Assembly: GCA_944325355.1 (NCBI GenBank)
Contig: CALUZS010000001.1
Coordinates: 1 to 64,000, forward strand
Direction: 5' to 3'
From: an uncultured Parabacteroides sp.
Lineage (GTDB): Bacteria; Bacteroidota; Bacteroidia; Bacteroidales; Tannerellaceae
Length of the DNA stretch: 64,000 nucleotides
Part shown: positions 7,200 through 17,438 of the stretch, piece after piece
Layout: the number at the start of each line of letters is the position of its first letter
Numbering within the stretch: the stretch's first letter is position 1
Translations under genes and position numbers: made by a program
Notes under the pieces: model-generated
Databases searched by the model: none
What the model saw: only the letters and a program-made list of their open reading frames with translations
What the model was told of the DNA's origin: nothing

Positions 7200-8594
7200 G
7201 TGGAACTGAAACGAGACAAGGACTACTTTTTGAAATGGCTGATAGGGACAGGGGACGTCATAGTCATAAATGTTGTATTCTGGACATTGTTTTTCCTGTT
7301 ACCCGCCTTTCAAATCCAGGTGGATAACGACCGCTGGAGAGAAGTATTGCTTTGTCTGAATTTCAGTTATCTGGTATCGTTGTATTTCGTTCCGATACGA
7401 ATCCACTCTTCCGTCGTGTTCATGGAAGACGTGACCCGCCGGGCGATTATACTGACAACAATACAAACGCTACTGTTCGCAGTTTGCCTTTTGTTTTTGG
7501 GCATAAAGAATAATTCTTCGTTCATACAATTATTCTTTTTGGCGTTAACTTTCGTGTTCGTCCTGTGGCGCATCATTGTCCGCCTAATTCTTAAATGGTA
7601 CCGCCGGAAAGGTTATTACTCCAAACAGGTTATTATCGTGGGAGCCGGGAAGAACGGCTTGGAACTGTACAGGGTCATGAAAACGGATTTGGGATATGGC
7701 TTTAATGTATTGGGATTTTTTGATGACAACCTGCTTTTGAAGAAAGAACTTCCGAATTATTTAGGAATGACACACGAGGTTGAGCCTTTTTTAGATACGC
7801 ATAATGTTGATGAAATCTATTGCACTTTACCGGGCACACAAGATGAAAAAATACTTCGTTTGATGAATTATGCTGAAAAAAATATGATACGTTTTTATAT
7901 TATCCCCGAGATATACCGTAATGTTAAAAAGAGTCTGGTTCTGGATATCATGGATACTGTTCCAATCTTGAGCATCCGCAAGGAGCCGCTGGAACTTTTA
8001 CACAACCGCATCTTGAAGCGGGCTTTCGATATTCTGTTTTCTTTGACGGTATTAATCCTGATATATCCTTTTCTGTACGTTATTGTAGGGACATTAATCA
8101 AATTAAGTTCACCGGGGCCGGTGCTCTTCAGGCAAAAACGCACCGGATTGTATGGAAAAGATTTTACCTGCTTCAAGTTCCGTACGATGCGGGTGAACCG
8201 GGAAGCCGATGAATTGCAGGCAACAAAGGATGATCCTCGCAATACCCGTATCGGTTCTTTCCTGCGCAGGAATAACTTGGATGAGTTTCCCCAATTCTGG
8301 AATGTGCTGAAAGGCGATATGTCGGTGGTAGGTCCTCGCCCGCATATGTTGAAACATACGGAATTATACTCAAACATGATAGACCGTTACATGGTGCGCC
8401 ATTTGGTAAAGCCGGGAATAACCGGGTGGGCGCAGGTAACCGGCTATCGGGGTGAGACCAAGAGCATGGAATCGATGGCGGAACGCGTCAAACGCGATGT
8501 ATGGTATATCGAGAACTGGTCTTTTCTTCTGGATTTAAAGATTATAACCGTTACGGTTTTCAATATGATAAAAGGCGAAGATAATGCCTATTGA
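7200..8594 (+). CDS. Polyprenyl-phosphate sugar-1-phosphate transferase (WcaJ/WbaP type)
   Basis: This 464-residue inner-membrane enzyme starts surface polysaccharide assembly by placing a sugar phosphate on undecaprenyl phosphate. The N-terminal half has four or five membrane segments and a CoA-binding-like nucleotide fold (VIIVGAGKNGLELYR). A further membrane helix near residue 280 leads into the bacterial sugar transferase domain, with FKFRTM, DEFPQFWNVLKGDMS and VGPRPH. It starts with GTG at 7200, 12 bases after rfbA. The pair suggests an exopolysaccharide or capsule, but no glycosyltransferases, flippase or polymerase follow, so it may act for a locus elsewhere. Confidence 0.9.
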   Translation: MELKRDKDYFLKWLIGTGDVIVINVVFWTLFFLLPAFQIQVDNDRWREVLLCLNFSYLVSLYFVPIRIHSSVVFMEDVTRRAIILTTIQTLLFAVCLLFLGIKNNSSFIQLFFLALTFVFVLWRIIVRLILKWYRRKGYYSKQVIIVGAGKNGLELYRVMKTDLGYGFNVLGFFDDNLLLKKELPNYLGMTHEVEPFLDTHNVDEIYCTLPGTQDEKILRLMNYAEKNMIRFYIIPEIYRNVKKSLVLDIMDTVPILSIRKEPLELLHNRILKRAFDILFSLTVLILIYPFLYVIVGTLIKLSSPGPVLFRQKRTGLYGKDFTCFKFRTMRVNREADELQATKDDPRNTRIGSFLRRNNLDEFPQFWNVLKGDMSVVGPRPHMLKHTELYSNMIDRYMVRHLVKPGITGWAQVTGYRGETKSMESMAERVKRDVWYIENWSFLLDLKIITVTVFNMIKGEDNAY

Positions 8595-8649
8595 CACATC
8601 CTTCTGCACACTTTTTTACAGAATATGTAAACAATATCTATAATTGTAT

Positions 8650-8657
8650 TATCTTTG
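8650..8657 (+). promoter_or_regulatory. -7 promoter element for ruvX-def
   Basis: TATCTTTG matches TAnnTTTG and ends only eight bases before the ruvX ATG. The transcript would have almost no leader. Confidence 0.65.
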
Positions 8658-8665
8658 CCTCCGCA

Positions 8666-9091
8666 ATGGGAAGGATTATTGCTGTTGATTACGGACGGAA
8701 AAGAACAGGTATCGCTGTGACAGACCCGTTACAACTTATAGCTAACGGGCTTACTACGGTAGATGGTTATCAAGCGGTCAAATTCCTTTCGGATTATACC
8801 CGGAAAGAAGAGGTTGATTGTATCGTAGTAGGTCACCCCAAGCAGATGAACAATGAAGACTCAGAGAACATGAAATATGTGAAAGCTTTCGTTGCTGCGC
8901 TTACCCGTGCTTTACCCGATATCCCTGTCGTTTATCATGATGAACGCTTTACTTCCGTGTTGGCGCACAAAGCGATGCTTGATGGCGGATTAAAAAAAAT
9001 GAAACGTCAGGATAAAGCCTTGGTAGACGAAATCAGCGCGGTGATAATACTCCAATCCTATTTAGAGCAGAAAAAGTATCAGCAATTATGA
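8666..9091 (+). CDS. ruvX: Putative Holliday junction resolvase RuvX/YqgF
   Basis: This 141-residue RNase H-like nuclease belongs to the YqgF family, associated with pre-16S rRNA 5'-end processing and possibly Holliday junction cleavage. The opening strand [17 protein letters not shown] carries the first catalytic Asp; [17 protein letters not shown] and a C-terminal [10 protein letters not shown] segment with the last acidic residues follow. ATG at 8666 was chosen because it opens the conserved fold and lies just after a promoter; the longer frame from 8591 includes promoter sequence. Its stop overlaps the def start (ATGA), so the two are translationally coupled. Confidence 0.9.
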   Translation: MGRIIAVDYGRKRTGIAVTDPLQLIANGLTTVDGYQAVKFLSDYTRKEEVDCIVVGHPKQMNNEDSENMKYVKAFVAALTRALPDIPVVYHDERFTSVLAHKAMLDGGLKKMKRQDKALVDEISAVIILQSYLEQKKYQQL

Positions 9092-9651
9092 TTTTACCTG
9101 TTTATTTATACGGACAGCCGGTTTTAAGGAAAGAAGCGGAAGATGTTCCGAGAGAATATCCCGAATTAAAAAAGCTGGTATCCGATATGTTTGAGACAAT
9201 GTACAATGCGGACGGCGTAGGTTTGGCAGGTCCTCAGGTAGGATTGTCATTACGTATCTTAGTAATCGACGCCGATGTGCTGAGGGATGATTTCCCGGAG
9301 TGTAAAGGTTTTAAACGCACAATGATTAATCCGGAATTTCTTGAGAAAAGCGAGGAGACGGTTTCCATGGAAGAGGGATGCCTTAGTTTGCCCGGAATTC
9401 ATGAAAAGGTGTACCGTTCGGTTAAAGTGCGCGTTAAATATTTCGACGAAAATTGGACGGAACACGATGAAATGCTTGAAGGATTTGCAGCACGTGTCGT
9501 CCAACACGAATGTGAGCATCTGACGGGGCATGTTTTTATCGACAATGTTTCGGCTATCCGCCGTCAGTTGAACAAAGGTAAGCTAAATAATATAATCAAA
9601 GGCACGGTGCGTTGTTCATACCGGACAAAAGCCGTGAAAAAGTTAAAATAG
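9088..9651 (+). CDS. def: Peptide deformylase
   Basis: This 187-residue enzyme removes the formyl group from nascent protein N-termini. The three signature motifs are intact: [19 protein letters not shown] with the metal-binding Cys, and QHECEHLTG with the HExxH metal site. The start overlaps the ruvX stop by four bases and the stop lies three bases before the carboxyltransferase gene, so these genes form one transcription unit. The length matches the family. Confidence 0.94.
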   Translation: MILPVYLYGQPVLRKEAEDVPREYPELKKLVSDMFETMYNADGVGLAGPQVGLSLRILVIDADVLRDDFPECKGFKRTMINPEFLEKSEETVSMEEGCLSLPGIHEKVYRSVKVRVKYFDENWTEHDEMLEGFAARVVQHECEHLTGHVFIDNVSAIRRQLNKGKLNNIIKGTVRCSYRTKAVKKLK

Positions 9652-9654
9652 AAT

Positions 9655-11202
9655 ATGGCAGATTTAAGTAAAAACATTGAGACCCTTAGAGAGAAAAAGG
9701 CTGTTATTGAGATGGGCGGTGGTGAAGCTGCTATCGAGAAACAGGTCGCTATGGGAAAATTGACAGCTCGCGAACGAATTCTTTCCTTATTGGACAAGAA
9801 TTCTTTTCATGAGTATGATATGTTTGTGAAACATGACGGACGCGATTTCGGCATGGACAAGAAAGATTTTCCCGGTGACGGGGTCGTAACGGGAACAGGT
9901 ACGATTTTCGGAGCCCCGGTTTGTATTTACGCACAAGACTTTACGGTAGCCGGAGGCTCGCTGGGATTGCAACATGCGCGTAAGATTACAAAGATAATGG
10001 ACCATGCATTGAAAATGAAATGCCCCATTATCGGCATAAACGACTCGGGTGGCGCCCGTATCCAGGAAGGTGTCAGCGCATTGGCAGGTTATGGTGAGAT
10101 TTTTTACCGCAACACCATTGCATCGGGTGTTATTCCGCAGATTTCCTTGATTCTGGGACCGTGTGCCGGAGGCGCTGTGTATTCGCCGGCGTTGACAGAC
10201 TTCGTATTCGTAGTTGAGAATATCTCGAAGATGTTCATTACAGGTCCGAATGTAATAAAGACGGTCTTGGGAGAAGACATTTCAATGGAGGAACTGGGCG
10301 GCGCACGCGTGCATGCTGAAATCACCGGAAATGCTCATTTCTATGCCAAGAGCGAGCAGGAATGTTTCGAGCAGGTAAAACGTCTGGTAAGTTTCATCCC
10401 TTGGAATAACCAAGAGCGAGCAAAAAACATTGAAGCGAAAGAACCTTCGGTTGTGATGAATATCGAAGACGTTGTTCCTTCCGACCCGAAACAGCCGTAT
10501 GATGTGCGCGATGTTATCAAATGCATTGTTGATGATTCCGATTTCCTGGAGGTACAAGAGCTGTGGGCTGCCAACATTGTAGTCGGTTTCGGCCGTATGG
10601 GAGGTGAGACTGTCGGTTTCGTTGCCAACCAACCGATGGTTTTAGCCGGAGTATTGGACTGCGATAGCGCCGACAAAGCTGCACGCTTCATCCGTTTCTG
10701 CGATTCATTCAATATTCCTATCATCACGTTGGAAGATATGCCTGGGTATCTGCCAGGCGTAGACCAAGAGCATGCCGGTGTGATTCGCCACGGTGCAAAA
10801 GTTTTGTATGCATATTCAGAAGCCACCGTTCCAAAGATTACAGTTATTCTTCGTAAAGCATACGGTGGTGGATATATCGCTATGAATTCTCGTCACCTGG
10901 GAGCCGACTTCATGTTTGCCTGGCCAAGTGCGGAAATCGCCGTAATGGGTCCGGAAGGTGCTGCGAACATTATTTTCAGAAAAGAAATCATGGCTGCGGA
11001 AGATCAAGATGCAATGCGCCAGGAAAAAGTGAAAGAATATATCGAGAAATTCGCAAACCCGTATGTCGCTGCATCAAGAGGATTCATCGATTCTGTAATA
11101 GAACCGAAAGAGACACGCTCATTGTTGTTGCATGCGCTGAAACTTTCAATCTTGAAAGAGGAATACCGTCCGAACAAGAAGCACGGTTTGCCTCCGTTCT
11201 AA
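9655..11202 (+). CDS. mmdA: Acyl-CoA carboxylase beta / methylmalonyl-CoA decarboxylase alpha carboxyltransferase
   Basis: This 515-residue carboxyltransferase has two crotonase-like halves. The N-half has ARERILSLLD and the GGARIQEGVSAL and GPCAGGAVYSPAL oxyanion segments; the C-half has ITLEDMPGYLPG and AYGGGYIAMNSR. It moves carboxyl between biotin and propionyl-/methylmalonyl-CoA. In succinate-to-propionate fermenters this protein is usually the alpha subunit of a sodium-pumping decarboxylase, but the same fold serves propionyl-CoA carboxylase. A biotin-carrier gene follows 23 bases later. Neither a biotin carboxylase nor a membrane beta subunit is nearby, so the direction of the reaction cannot be decided here. 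Confidence 0.85.
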   Translation: MADLSKNIETLREKKAVIEMGGGEAAIEKQVAMGKLTARERILSLLDKNSFHEYDMFVKHDGRDFGMDKKDFPGDGVVTGTGTIFGAPVCIYAQDFTVAGGSLGLQHARKITKIMDHALKMKCPIIGINDSGGARIQEGVSALAGYGEIFYRNTIASGVIPQISLILGPCAGGAVYSPALTDFVFVVENISKMFITGPNVIKTVLGEDISMEELGGARVHAEITGNAHFYAKSEQECFEQVKRLVSFIPWNNQERAKNIEAKEPSVVMNIEDVVPSDPKQPYDVRDVIKCIVDDSDFLEVQELWAANIVVGFGRMGGETVGFVANQPMVLAGVLDCDSADKAARFIRFCDSFNIPIITLEDMPGYLPGVDQEHAGVIRHGAKVLYAYSEATVPKITVILRKAYGGGYIAMNSRHLGADFMFAWPSAEIAVMGPEGAANIIFRKEIMAAEDQDAMRQEKVKEYIEKFANPYVAASRGFIDSVIEPKETRSLLLHALKLSILKEEYRPNKKHGLPPF

Positions 11203-11225
11203 TTACATGCTTTGGAGAAAATAAT

Positions 11226-11546
11226 ATGGAAAAGAAAGAATATGTTGATTTTGTCGTAACGGCGCGGAAATATAAAACGCTATTGACAGAGAAGTACAAG
11301 CAGAGACCTGTCTGGAAAAAGCCGCTTGCGGGAGATGTTATCTCCCATCTGCCCGGAACGATTGTCGATATAAAAGTAAAAGAAGGCGATACGGTCGAGA
11401 CAGGACAGTTGTTGCTTATCCATGAAGCGATGAAAATGCTGAACCATGTTGTCGCACCGGTTTCGGGAGTCGTTACCCATCTGGATGTAAATGTGGGTGA
11501 CAAAATCGCAAAGAATCATTTGATGGTGCATATTGATCCGAAATAA
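11226..11546 (+). CDS. Biotin carrier protein of the acyl-CoA carboxylase/decarboxylase
   Basis: This 106-residue protein has a biotinyl/lipoyl fold over about residues 35-105. Lys in HEAMKML is the biotin attachment site, flanked by LPGTIVDIKVKEGDTV and PVSGVVTHLDVNVGD. It has none of the long Ala/Pro-rich linker seen in many gamma/biotin subunits, and only a short charged N-terminus. It follows the carboxyltransferase gene in the same operon and very likely carries carboxyl-biotin for it. A strong hairpin terminator follows. Confidence 0.88.
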   Translation: MEKKEYVDFVVTARKYKTLLTEKYKQRPVWKKPLAGDVISHLPGTIVDIKVKEGDTVETGQLLLIHEAMKMLNHVVAPVSGVVTHLDVNVGDKIAKNHLMVHIDPK

Positions 11547-11577
11547 TACAAAGGATTTCGGGAATATACGGAATAAG

Positions 11578-11631
11578 AAAGAAGGGCTGTGGAGAAAAGA
11601 GTTATCTTATTTCCCCACAGCTTTCTTTTTA
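11578..11631 (+). terminator. Terminator after the carboxyltransferase operon
   Basis: GGCTGTGG and CCACAGCTTTC pair (with one G-U pair at the base) around a roughly 20-base loop and are followed by a T-run. It closes the ruvX-def-mmdA-biotin protein unit. Confidence 0.8.
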
Positions 11632-11758
11632 TATTGCCGATGACTGTTTGTCGCTTTTCTCTCTTCTTTTTAGGAAAAGCGTCTTTTTTTGAGCCGATTT
11701 TATTTCCAAATGAAAATTAAAAGGGATTCGAATATGCGGTAATAAAGATATTAATTCT

Positions 11759-11766
11759 TACATTTG
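11759..11766 (+). promoter_or_regulatory. -7 promoter element for the TPR gene
   Basis: TACATTTG matches TAnnTTTG about 57 bases before the start codon. No matching upstream TTTG was seen. Confidence 0.5.
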
Positions 11767-11823
11767 CCAGGATTATTTGAAAGGTTTGACGAATGTCATT
11801 AAGGAGTTGAAATTTTATACTTT

Positions 11824-13944
11824 ATGATGAGACGATTTTTATGCATATTGGCGTTGTCTATATACACCTTATCCGGATACGGGCAGATTAATACGGATAG
11901 GGTCATGACTATTGGCAGGAATGCTTTGTATTTTGAGGATTATGTATTGGCGATACAGTACTTCAACCAAGTTATCCGTTCCAAACCATGGATGGCTGAA
12001 CCCTATTTTTACCGTGGCGTTGCCAAAATAAGTCTGGATGATTTCAAGGGGGCGGAGGAAGATTGTACTGCCAGCATTGAGCGTAATCCCTTTTTGGCGC
12101 AAGCTTATTACGCAAGAGGCATAGCACGTCAGAGTCAAGAGAATTACGATGGAGCGATAGCCGATTACGAAAAAGGACTGGAATATAAGACAGACGACCG
12201 TCTGATGTTAAGTAATATGGCTATTGCCTATATTCAGAAGAAGGATTTTGACGGGGCAGAAAAAGTTTTTGACAAGCTGGTTTCCGCCTATCCTCGTGAA
12301 TCGAGTTCCTATCTGCCGCGTGCCGCAATGTATTTGGAAAAAGGCGATACGGTCAACGCTCTGAAAGATTATGACAAGGCCATTGAATTGGATCCTTATT
12401 TTGCGCCGTCGTACGGTAACCGCGCAATAGTCTATTATCAGATAAACCGTCTGGAGGATGCCTTGAAAGATTTGAACGAAGCAATTCGTTTGAGCATGAA
12501 GGAAACCGGATATTATATCAACCGCGGGCTGGTACGTTACCAGTTGAATGATTTGCGTGGCGCGATGTCGGATTACGATGAAGTCATAAATGTGGAAAAA
12601 CATAACATGATTGCACGCTTTAATCGCGGGTTGCTCCGTTTCCAAGTAGGAGAATATAATGGGGCTATTGAAGATTTCACGGATGTGATAGAGCAAGAGC
12701 CGGATAATTATATGGCATACTATAACCGAGCTTTGCTCCGTTTCCAAGTGGGCGATTTTCCCGGCGCGGTGGATGATTATGATGTCGTGCTGGCGGAATA
12801 TCCGATGTTCATCCCTGGATATTATAGCCGTTCAGAGGCGAAACGGAAAATGAACGATGTCGTAGGGGCAGACAAAGATTATTGGAAAGCATTCGAGATG
12901 GAGAAAAAAATGCGTGACGGAAGCCTGAAGAACGAAACGCAACTTGCTTCATCGGATGACAAACAGGATAGTAATGCAGGTGCTTCAGCGAATCCTACTT
13001 CCCCAAGCGATAACACCCGTGAACAATCGGATGAGAACATTGAAAAGTTCAACCGTTTGGTCGTATATGACAAAGAAGAAGAGCGCAAGAGCAAATACAA
13101 AAACGAATTCAGAGGCAGGGTACAAGATCGGAACGTGCGCATAGACCTGGAAAAATCGTTTGTTTTGTCGTATTATGAGAAATCGGATCCGGTCAAAAGA
13201 CTTATTTATTACGATAAAATGGTGGATGATTTCAACAACGCAGCCTACTTGAATTACAAATTAATCTTGACAAACGACGAAGCCGCGTTGACGGAAGACC
13301 AGATTGCCACCCATTTCAATTCGATAAACAATTATTCGTCCGTTATCGAAAAGGATCCGGGAAATGCGATAGCTTATTTCGGACGGGGACTCGATTATAT
13401 GCTGGTACAAGATTTTGTTGAAGCTATTAAGGATTTCAACCGTGCTATCGAATTGAATTCCTCATTCACGTTGGCTTATTTCTGCCGGGCTGTGGTTCGC
13501 AACAAGCAGATGACATATAACCAATATGAGAAAGAAGAACAAAAAGTAAGTGTAGTACCGATGGAGACACCCGCGTTATCGAAAGGCAGCAATATCGCAA
13601 AAGCCAGAGAAGCGCAGGAAGCGATAGAAAACAAACAGCAGTCGCAAGAGCATGAAATGATAATGCGCGATTACGATATGGTCATCAAGCAGAATCCGAG
13701 CTTCGTTTATGCGTATTTTAACCGGGGAAACATGCGTTGTAATCTGCGCGACTTCCGGGCTGCCATTGCCGACTATGACGAAGCTATCCGCCGAGATCCT
13801 GAATTTGCAGAAGCATATTTCAATCGCGGACTCTCATATTTGTCGTTGGGAAACATAAACCAAGGGATACGGGATTTGAGCAAAGCCGGTGAGTTGGGTA
13901 TCTACAATGCTTATAGCATTATAAAGAGAATGGCACGCAACTGA
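11824..13944 (+). CDS. Exported tetratricopeptide-repeat protein
   Basis: This 706-residue protein has a cleavable signal peptide (about residues 1-21, ending GYGQ) and is expected in the periplasm or on the membrane. A first block of about ten TPR units spans residues 25-355 with recurring AIxDYxxAIxxxPxxxxAYxxRG patterns. A charged, Ser/Asn-rich linker covers about 360-470. A second TPR block of four or five units follows, interrupted by a Glu/Gln-rich insert. TPR arrays are protein-protein scaffolds; no enzymatic domain is visible. It has its own promoter and is separated from thrS by another promoter, so its link to translation genes is only positional. Confidence 0.8.
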   Translation: MMRRFLCILALSIYTLSGYGQINTDRVMTIGRNALYFEDYVLAIQYFNQVIRSKPWMAEPYFYRGVAKISLDDFKGAEEDCTASIERNPFLAQAYYARGIARQSQENYDGAIADYEKGLEYKTDDRLMLSNMAIAYIQKKDFDGAEKVFDKLVSAYPRESSSYLPRAAMYLEKGDTVNALKDYDKAIELDPYFAPSYGNRAIVYYQINRLEDALKDLNEAIRLSMKETGYYINRGLVRYQLNDLRGAMSDYDEVINVEKHNMIARFNRGLLRFQVGEYNGAIEDFTDVIEQEPDNYMAYYNRALLRFQVGDFPGAVDDYDVVLAEYPMFIPGYYSRSEAKRKMNDVVGADKDYWKAFEMEKKMRDGSLKNETQLASSDDKQDSNAGASANPTSPSDNTREQSDENIEKFNRLVVYDKEEERKSKYKNEFRGRVQDRNVRIDLEKSFVLSYYEKSDPVKRLIYYDKMVDDFNNAAYLNYKLILTNDEAALTEDQIATHFNSINNYSSVIEKDPGNAIAYFGRGLDYMLVQDFVEAIKDFNRAIELNSSFTLAYFCRAVVRNKQMTYNQYEKEEQKVSVVPMETPALSKGSNIAKAREAQEAIENKQQSQEHEMIMRDYDMVIKQNPSFVYAYFNRGNMRCNLRDFRAAIADYDEAIRRDPEFAEAYFNRGLSYLSLGNINQGIRDLSKAGELGIYNAYSIIKRMARN

Positions 13945-14005
13945 AAGGGAAAAACAGAAGTTGTTGAATTTAGAGGCAAAGATGCTTCTATTAAAAAAAG
14001 AATGT

Positions 14006-14013
14006 TAACTTTG
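14006..14013 (+). promoter_or_regulatory. -7 promoter element for thrS-infC-rpmI-rplT
   Basis: TAACTTTG matches TAnnTTTG 41 bases before the thrS ATG. It is the only good candidate in the 110-base gap. Confidence 0.6.
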
Positions 14014-14054
14014 CACACAATAAAAATATTCATATATTCATAGAAAAGAGAAAT

Positions 14055-15995
14055 ATGATAAAAATTACATTTCCAGATAATTCTGTAAAAGAGTATGCAG
14101 AAGGAATTACTTCCATGCAAATAGCGGAAAGCATCAGCCCCCGATTGGCACAGGAGGTTTTGGCAGCAAATGTTGATGGTGAAGTATGGGATTTAACCCG
14201 TCCCATACATACGGATGCAACACTGAAATTGTTGAAATGGGACGATGAAGAGGGAAAACATGCTTTCTGGCATTCGAGCGCACACTTAATGGCAGAAGCA
14301 TTGCAAGAGCTTTACCCGGGTATCAAATTCGGTATCGGCCCGGCAATCGAAAACGGATTTTATTATGATGTGGATCCGGGAGAAACTGTCATTAAAGACA
14401 GTGATTTTGCGGCTATAGAAGCAAAGATGATGGAACTTGTTTCCAAAAAGGAAGAGATAAAAAGAGCCGACATTTCCAAAGCCGATGCGATGAAAATGTT
14501 CGGAGACAGGGGTGAAGTCTATAAGACAGAGCTAATCAGCGAATTGGAAGACGGAAAAATTACGACATATACGCAGGGTGCCTTTACGGATTTGTGTAGA
14601 GGTCCTCACTTGCCGAACACATCTTACATAAAAGCTGTAAAGATATTAAGCGTTGCTGGTGCTTATTGGCGCGGGGATGAAAAACGCAAACAGCTGGTTC
14701 GGTTATATGCGATTTCTTTCCCGAAGAAAAAGATGCTGGATGAATATCTGGTAATGTTGGAAGAGGCTAAGAAGCGCGACCATCGGAAAATAGGGAAGGA
14801 GCTGGAGCTCTTTATGTTTTCAGATACAGTAGGCAAAGGTTTACCGATGTGGTTGCCGAAAGGTACCATGTTGCGTCTGCGTCTGCAGGAATTTCTCCGC
14901 AAGATACAGTCGCGGTACCACTATCAGGAAGTAATGTGTCCGCCGATTGGTAATAAATTATTGTATATAACCTCAGGACACTATGCGAAATACGGTAAAG
15001 ATTCATTCCAGCCGATTCATACTCCGGAAGAAGGCGAAGAGTATTTCCTGAAGCCGATGAACTGCCCGCACCACTGTATGATTTACAAAAATTCCCCCCG
15101 TTCGTATAAAGACTTACCTTTGCGGATTGCTGAATTTGGAACGGTTTGCCGTTATGAGCAGAGCGGTGAATTACACGGGTTGACCCGTGTGCGCAGCTTT
15201 ACGCAGGATGACGCACATATATTCTGCCGTCCAGATCAAGTGAAGGATGAGTTCCTCCGGGTGATGGATATTATTTCAATTGTTTTCAAGTCGATGAATT
15301 TTACCGAATTTGAAGCACAAATATCGTTGCGCGACAAAGTCAACCGGGAAAAGTATATCGGCTCCGATGAAAATTGGGAACGTGCCGAAGCTGCAATCAT
15401 TGAAGCTTGCGAGGAAAAAGGCATGAAAGCTCGTGTAGAATACGGCGAAGCTGCATTCTACGGACCGAAACTCGATTTTATGGTAAAGGATGCCATCGGA
15501 CGTCGCTGGCAGTTGGGGACGATACAGGTCGACTACAATCTGCCGGAACGCTTTGAGTTGGAATATGTTGGAGAAGACAATAAGAAACACCGCCCGGTAA
15601 TGATCCACCGTGCACCGTTCGGTTCGATGGAACGTTTCGTGGCTGTCTTGATAGAGCACACCGGTGGACGATTCCCGTTGTGGTTGACCCCGGATCAAGT
15701 AGCGGTTTTACCTATCAGCGAGAAATTCAATGATTATGCTCACCGCGTAGCAGATGAACTGTCTTTGCAAGATTTGAGTGTTGTAGTGGACGACCGCAAT
15801 GAAAAAATAGGAAAGAAAATTCGTGAAACGGAATTGAAACGCATCCCTTATATGCTCATTGTCGGAGAAAAAGAAGCAGAAAATGATGAAGTTTCTGTAA
15901 GAAAACATGGCGAAGGTGATAAAGGTTCGATGAAAATTACTAACTTTGCAGCGCTTTTGAAAAGTGAAATTGAAAAAGAAATGAACCGCTGGTAA
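14055..15995 (+). CDS. thrS: Threonyl-tRNA synthetase
   Basis: This 646-residue class II synthetase charges tRNA-Thr. In order it has an N-terminal TGS domain (about 1-60), the editing domain with [10 protein letters not shown] and CRGPHLPNT (about 65-225), the catalytic core with class II motifs and the zinc-site segment [11 protein letters not shown] (about 270-530), and a C-terminal anticodon-binding domain (about 545-646). The length is standard. It heads the conserved translation operon with infC, rpmI and rplT. Confidence 0.96.
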   Translation: MIKITFPDNSVKEYAEGITSMQIAESISPRLAQEVLAANVDGEVWDLTRPIHTDATLKLLKWDDEEGKHAFWHSSAHLMAEALQELYPGIKFGIGPAIENGFYYDVDPGETVIKDSDFAAIEAKMMELVSKKEEIKRADISKADAMKMFGDRGEVYKTELISELEDGKITTYTQGAFTDLCRGPHLPNTSYIKAVKILSVAGAYWRGDEKRKQLVRLYAISFPKKKMLDEYLVMLEEAKKRDHRKIGKELELFMFSDTVGKGLPMWLPKGTMLRLRLQEFLRKIQSRYHYQEVMCPPIGNKLLYITSGHYAKYGKDSFQPIHTPEEGEEYFLKPMNCPHHCMIYKNSPRSYKDLPLRIAEFGTVCRYEQSGELHGLTRVRSFTQDDAHIFCRPDQVKDEFLRVMDIISIVFKSMNFTEFEAQISLRDKVNREKYIGSDENWERAEAAIIEACEEKGMKARVEYGEAAFYGPKLDFMVKDAIGRRWQLGTIQVDYNLPERFELEYVGEDNKKHRPVMIHRAPFGSMERFVAVLIEHTGGRFPLWLTPDQVAVLPISEKFNDYAHRVADELSLQDLSVVVDDRNEKIGKKIRETELKRIPYMLIVGEKEAENDEVSVRKHGEGDKGSMKITNFAALLKSEIEKEMNRW

Positions 15996-16044
15996 AAAAG
16001 ATAATTATTAATAAACTATTAACGAGGAGAATAAATAAATTTTA

Positions 16045-16626
16045 ATGAAGATTGAAAATCAGAAAGAGCAGTACCGGATAAACGAAAAGATTAGAGTTCG
16101 GGAAGTTCGCCTTGTCGGTGATAATGTAGAACAAGGCGTATATTCGATTACGGATGCTCTAAATATAGCAGAAGAACAAGGTTTAGACTTGGTTGAAATA
16201 TCACCAAATGCTGCGCCCCCCGTTTGTAGAGTTATCGATTATCAAAAGTTTCTTTATCAATTAAAGAAGAAACAGAAGGAGCAAAAAGCTAAATCTGTAA
16301 AAATTGTAGTTAAAGAAATTCGTTTCGGTCCACAAACTGATGACCATGATTACAATTTTAAACTCAGACATGCCAAGGAATTTTTACAGGAAGGAGCAAA
16401 GGTAAAAGCTTATGTTTTTTTTAAGGGACGTTCCATTCTGTTTAAAGAACAAGGCGAAGTATTGTTGCTCCGTTTTGCCAACGATTTGGAAGATTATGGT
16501 AAGGTTGAACAGATGCCGGTGCTGGAAGGTAAGCGTATGATTATCATGCTTACGCCGAAAAAAGGCAGCAGTTCTTCAAAAAACACCAAGAAACTTCCGG
16601 AATCTGAAACTGAAAAAGAAAAATAA
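16045..16626 (+). CDS. infC: Translation initiation factor IF-3
   Basis: This 193-residue factor binds the 30S subunit and checks start codon and initiator tRNA. The N-domain begins at [17 protein letters not shown] and the C-domain carries [26 protein letters not shown] Lys/Ser-rich tail follows residue 175. The start here is an ordinary ATG, unlike the rare ATT used by infC in enterobacteria, so autoregulation through a rare start codon is not indicated. The gap to thrS is 49 bases. Confidence 0.95.
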   Translation: MKIENQKEQYRINEKIRVREVRLVGDNVEQGVYSITDALNIAEEQGLDLVEISPNAAPPVCRVIDYQKFLYQLKKKQKEQKAKSVKIVVKEIRFGPQTDDHDYNFKLRHAKEFLQEGAKVKAYVFFKGRSILFKEQGEVLLLRFANDLEDYGKVEQMPVLEGKRMIIMLTPKKGSSSSKNTKKLPESETEKEK

Positions 16627-16684
16627 TACGGTTACAGCTGAAGGGTTGTAGCTCTTTATGTTTAATATTAAAAAATCAAGGAAA

Positions 16685-16882
16685 ATGCCTAAGATGAAGA
16701 CTAATTCCGGTGCCAAAAAGAGGTTTGCCCTTACCGGAACAGGAAAAATCAAAAGAAAACACGCTTTTAAAAGTCATATCTTGACAAAGAAGACTAAAAA
16801 GCAAAAAAGAAATCTTACACACACAGGTCTGATTGCTAGTGTTGATGTCAATACAGTTAAGAAACTGTTGTGTATGAAGTAA
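16685..16882 (+). CDS. rpmI: Ribosomal protein L35
   Basis: This 65-residue basic protein is a component of the 50S subunit. It begins [14 protein letters not shown] and contains the family segment [22 protein letters not shown]. The ATG at 16685 gives the exact family N-terminus, so the longer frame from 16658 is not used. It lies between infC and rplT as in most bacteria. Confidence 0.96.
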   Translation: MPKMKTNSGAKKRFALTGTGKIKRKHAFKSHILTKKTKKQKRNLTHTGLIASVDVNTVKKLLCMK

Positions 16883-16985
16883 TTTTTTAAGCGAGTTTAA
16901 TAACGATTTTTATTAACAGAATGGATAGCATTAAGATCATTTGTAATAGAAAAAATGACGCTAACATTCAAAACAGATTAGAATT

Positions 16986-17330
16986 ATGCCTAGATCAGTA
17001 AATCATGTTGCTTCAAGAGCAAAAAGAAAACGGATTTTAAAACTTACACGTGGCTATTATGGCGCTCGGAAGAACGTTTGGACCGTAGCAAAGAACACGT
17101 GGGAAAAAGGTTTGTTGTACGCATTCCGTGACCGCCGTAATAAGAAACGCAGTTTCCGGGCGTTATGGATTCAACGTATTAACGCAGCTGCTCGTTTGGA
17201 AGGTTTGTCTTATTCTCGTTTGATGGGCGCTTTGCATGCAGCTGGCATCGAAATCAATCGGAAAGTTTTGGCGGATTTGGCTGTAAATCATCCGGAAGCT
17301 TTTAAAGCGATTGTAGATAAAGTTAAGTAA
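16986..17330 (+). CDS. rplT: Ribosomal protein L20
   Basis: This 114-residue 50S protein is needed for early assembly. It begins [19 protein letters not shown] and includes the conserved [21 protein letters not shown]. In several phyla L20 represses its own operon by binding a leader RNA; the 103-base gap before this gene is long for the operon, but I could not identify a specific fold there. Confidence 0.96.
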   Translation: MPRSVNHVASRAKRKRILKLTRGYYGARKNVWTVAKNTWEKGLLYAFRDRRNKKRSFRALWIQRINAAARLEGLSYSRLMGALHAAGIEINRKVLADLAVNHPEAFKAIVDKVK

Positions 17331-17354
17331 AAGAATTTTTGTTCTGATGATAAG

Positions 17355-17392
17355 AAGGGTCATTTACCGGTTTCCGGCGAGTGACCTTTTTT
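17355..17392 (+). terminator. Terminator after rplT
   Basis: A stem made from AAGGGTCA and TGACCTT, with an inner CCGG/CCGG pairing, is followed by a run of T. It ends the translation operon. Confidence 0.8.
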
Positions 17393-17438
17393 ATTTGTCT
17401 GTTTTTCTCTGCAGTTTTGCTAAAAAAACGACAGAAAT

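Noticed and set aside
16883..16985. Possible L20-binding leader RNA between rpmI and rplT
   Set aside because: The gap is A/T-rich, and I could not find a stable pseudoknot or a mimic of the rRNA site by eye.
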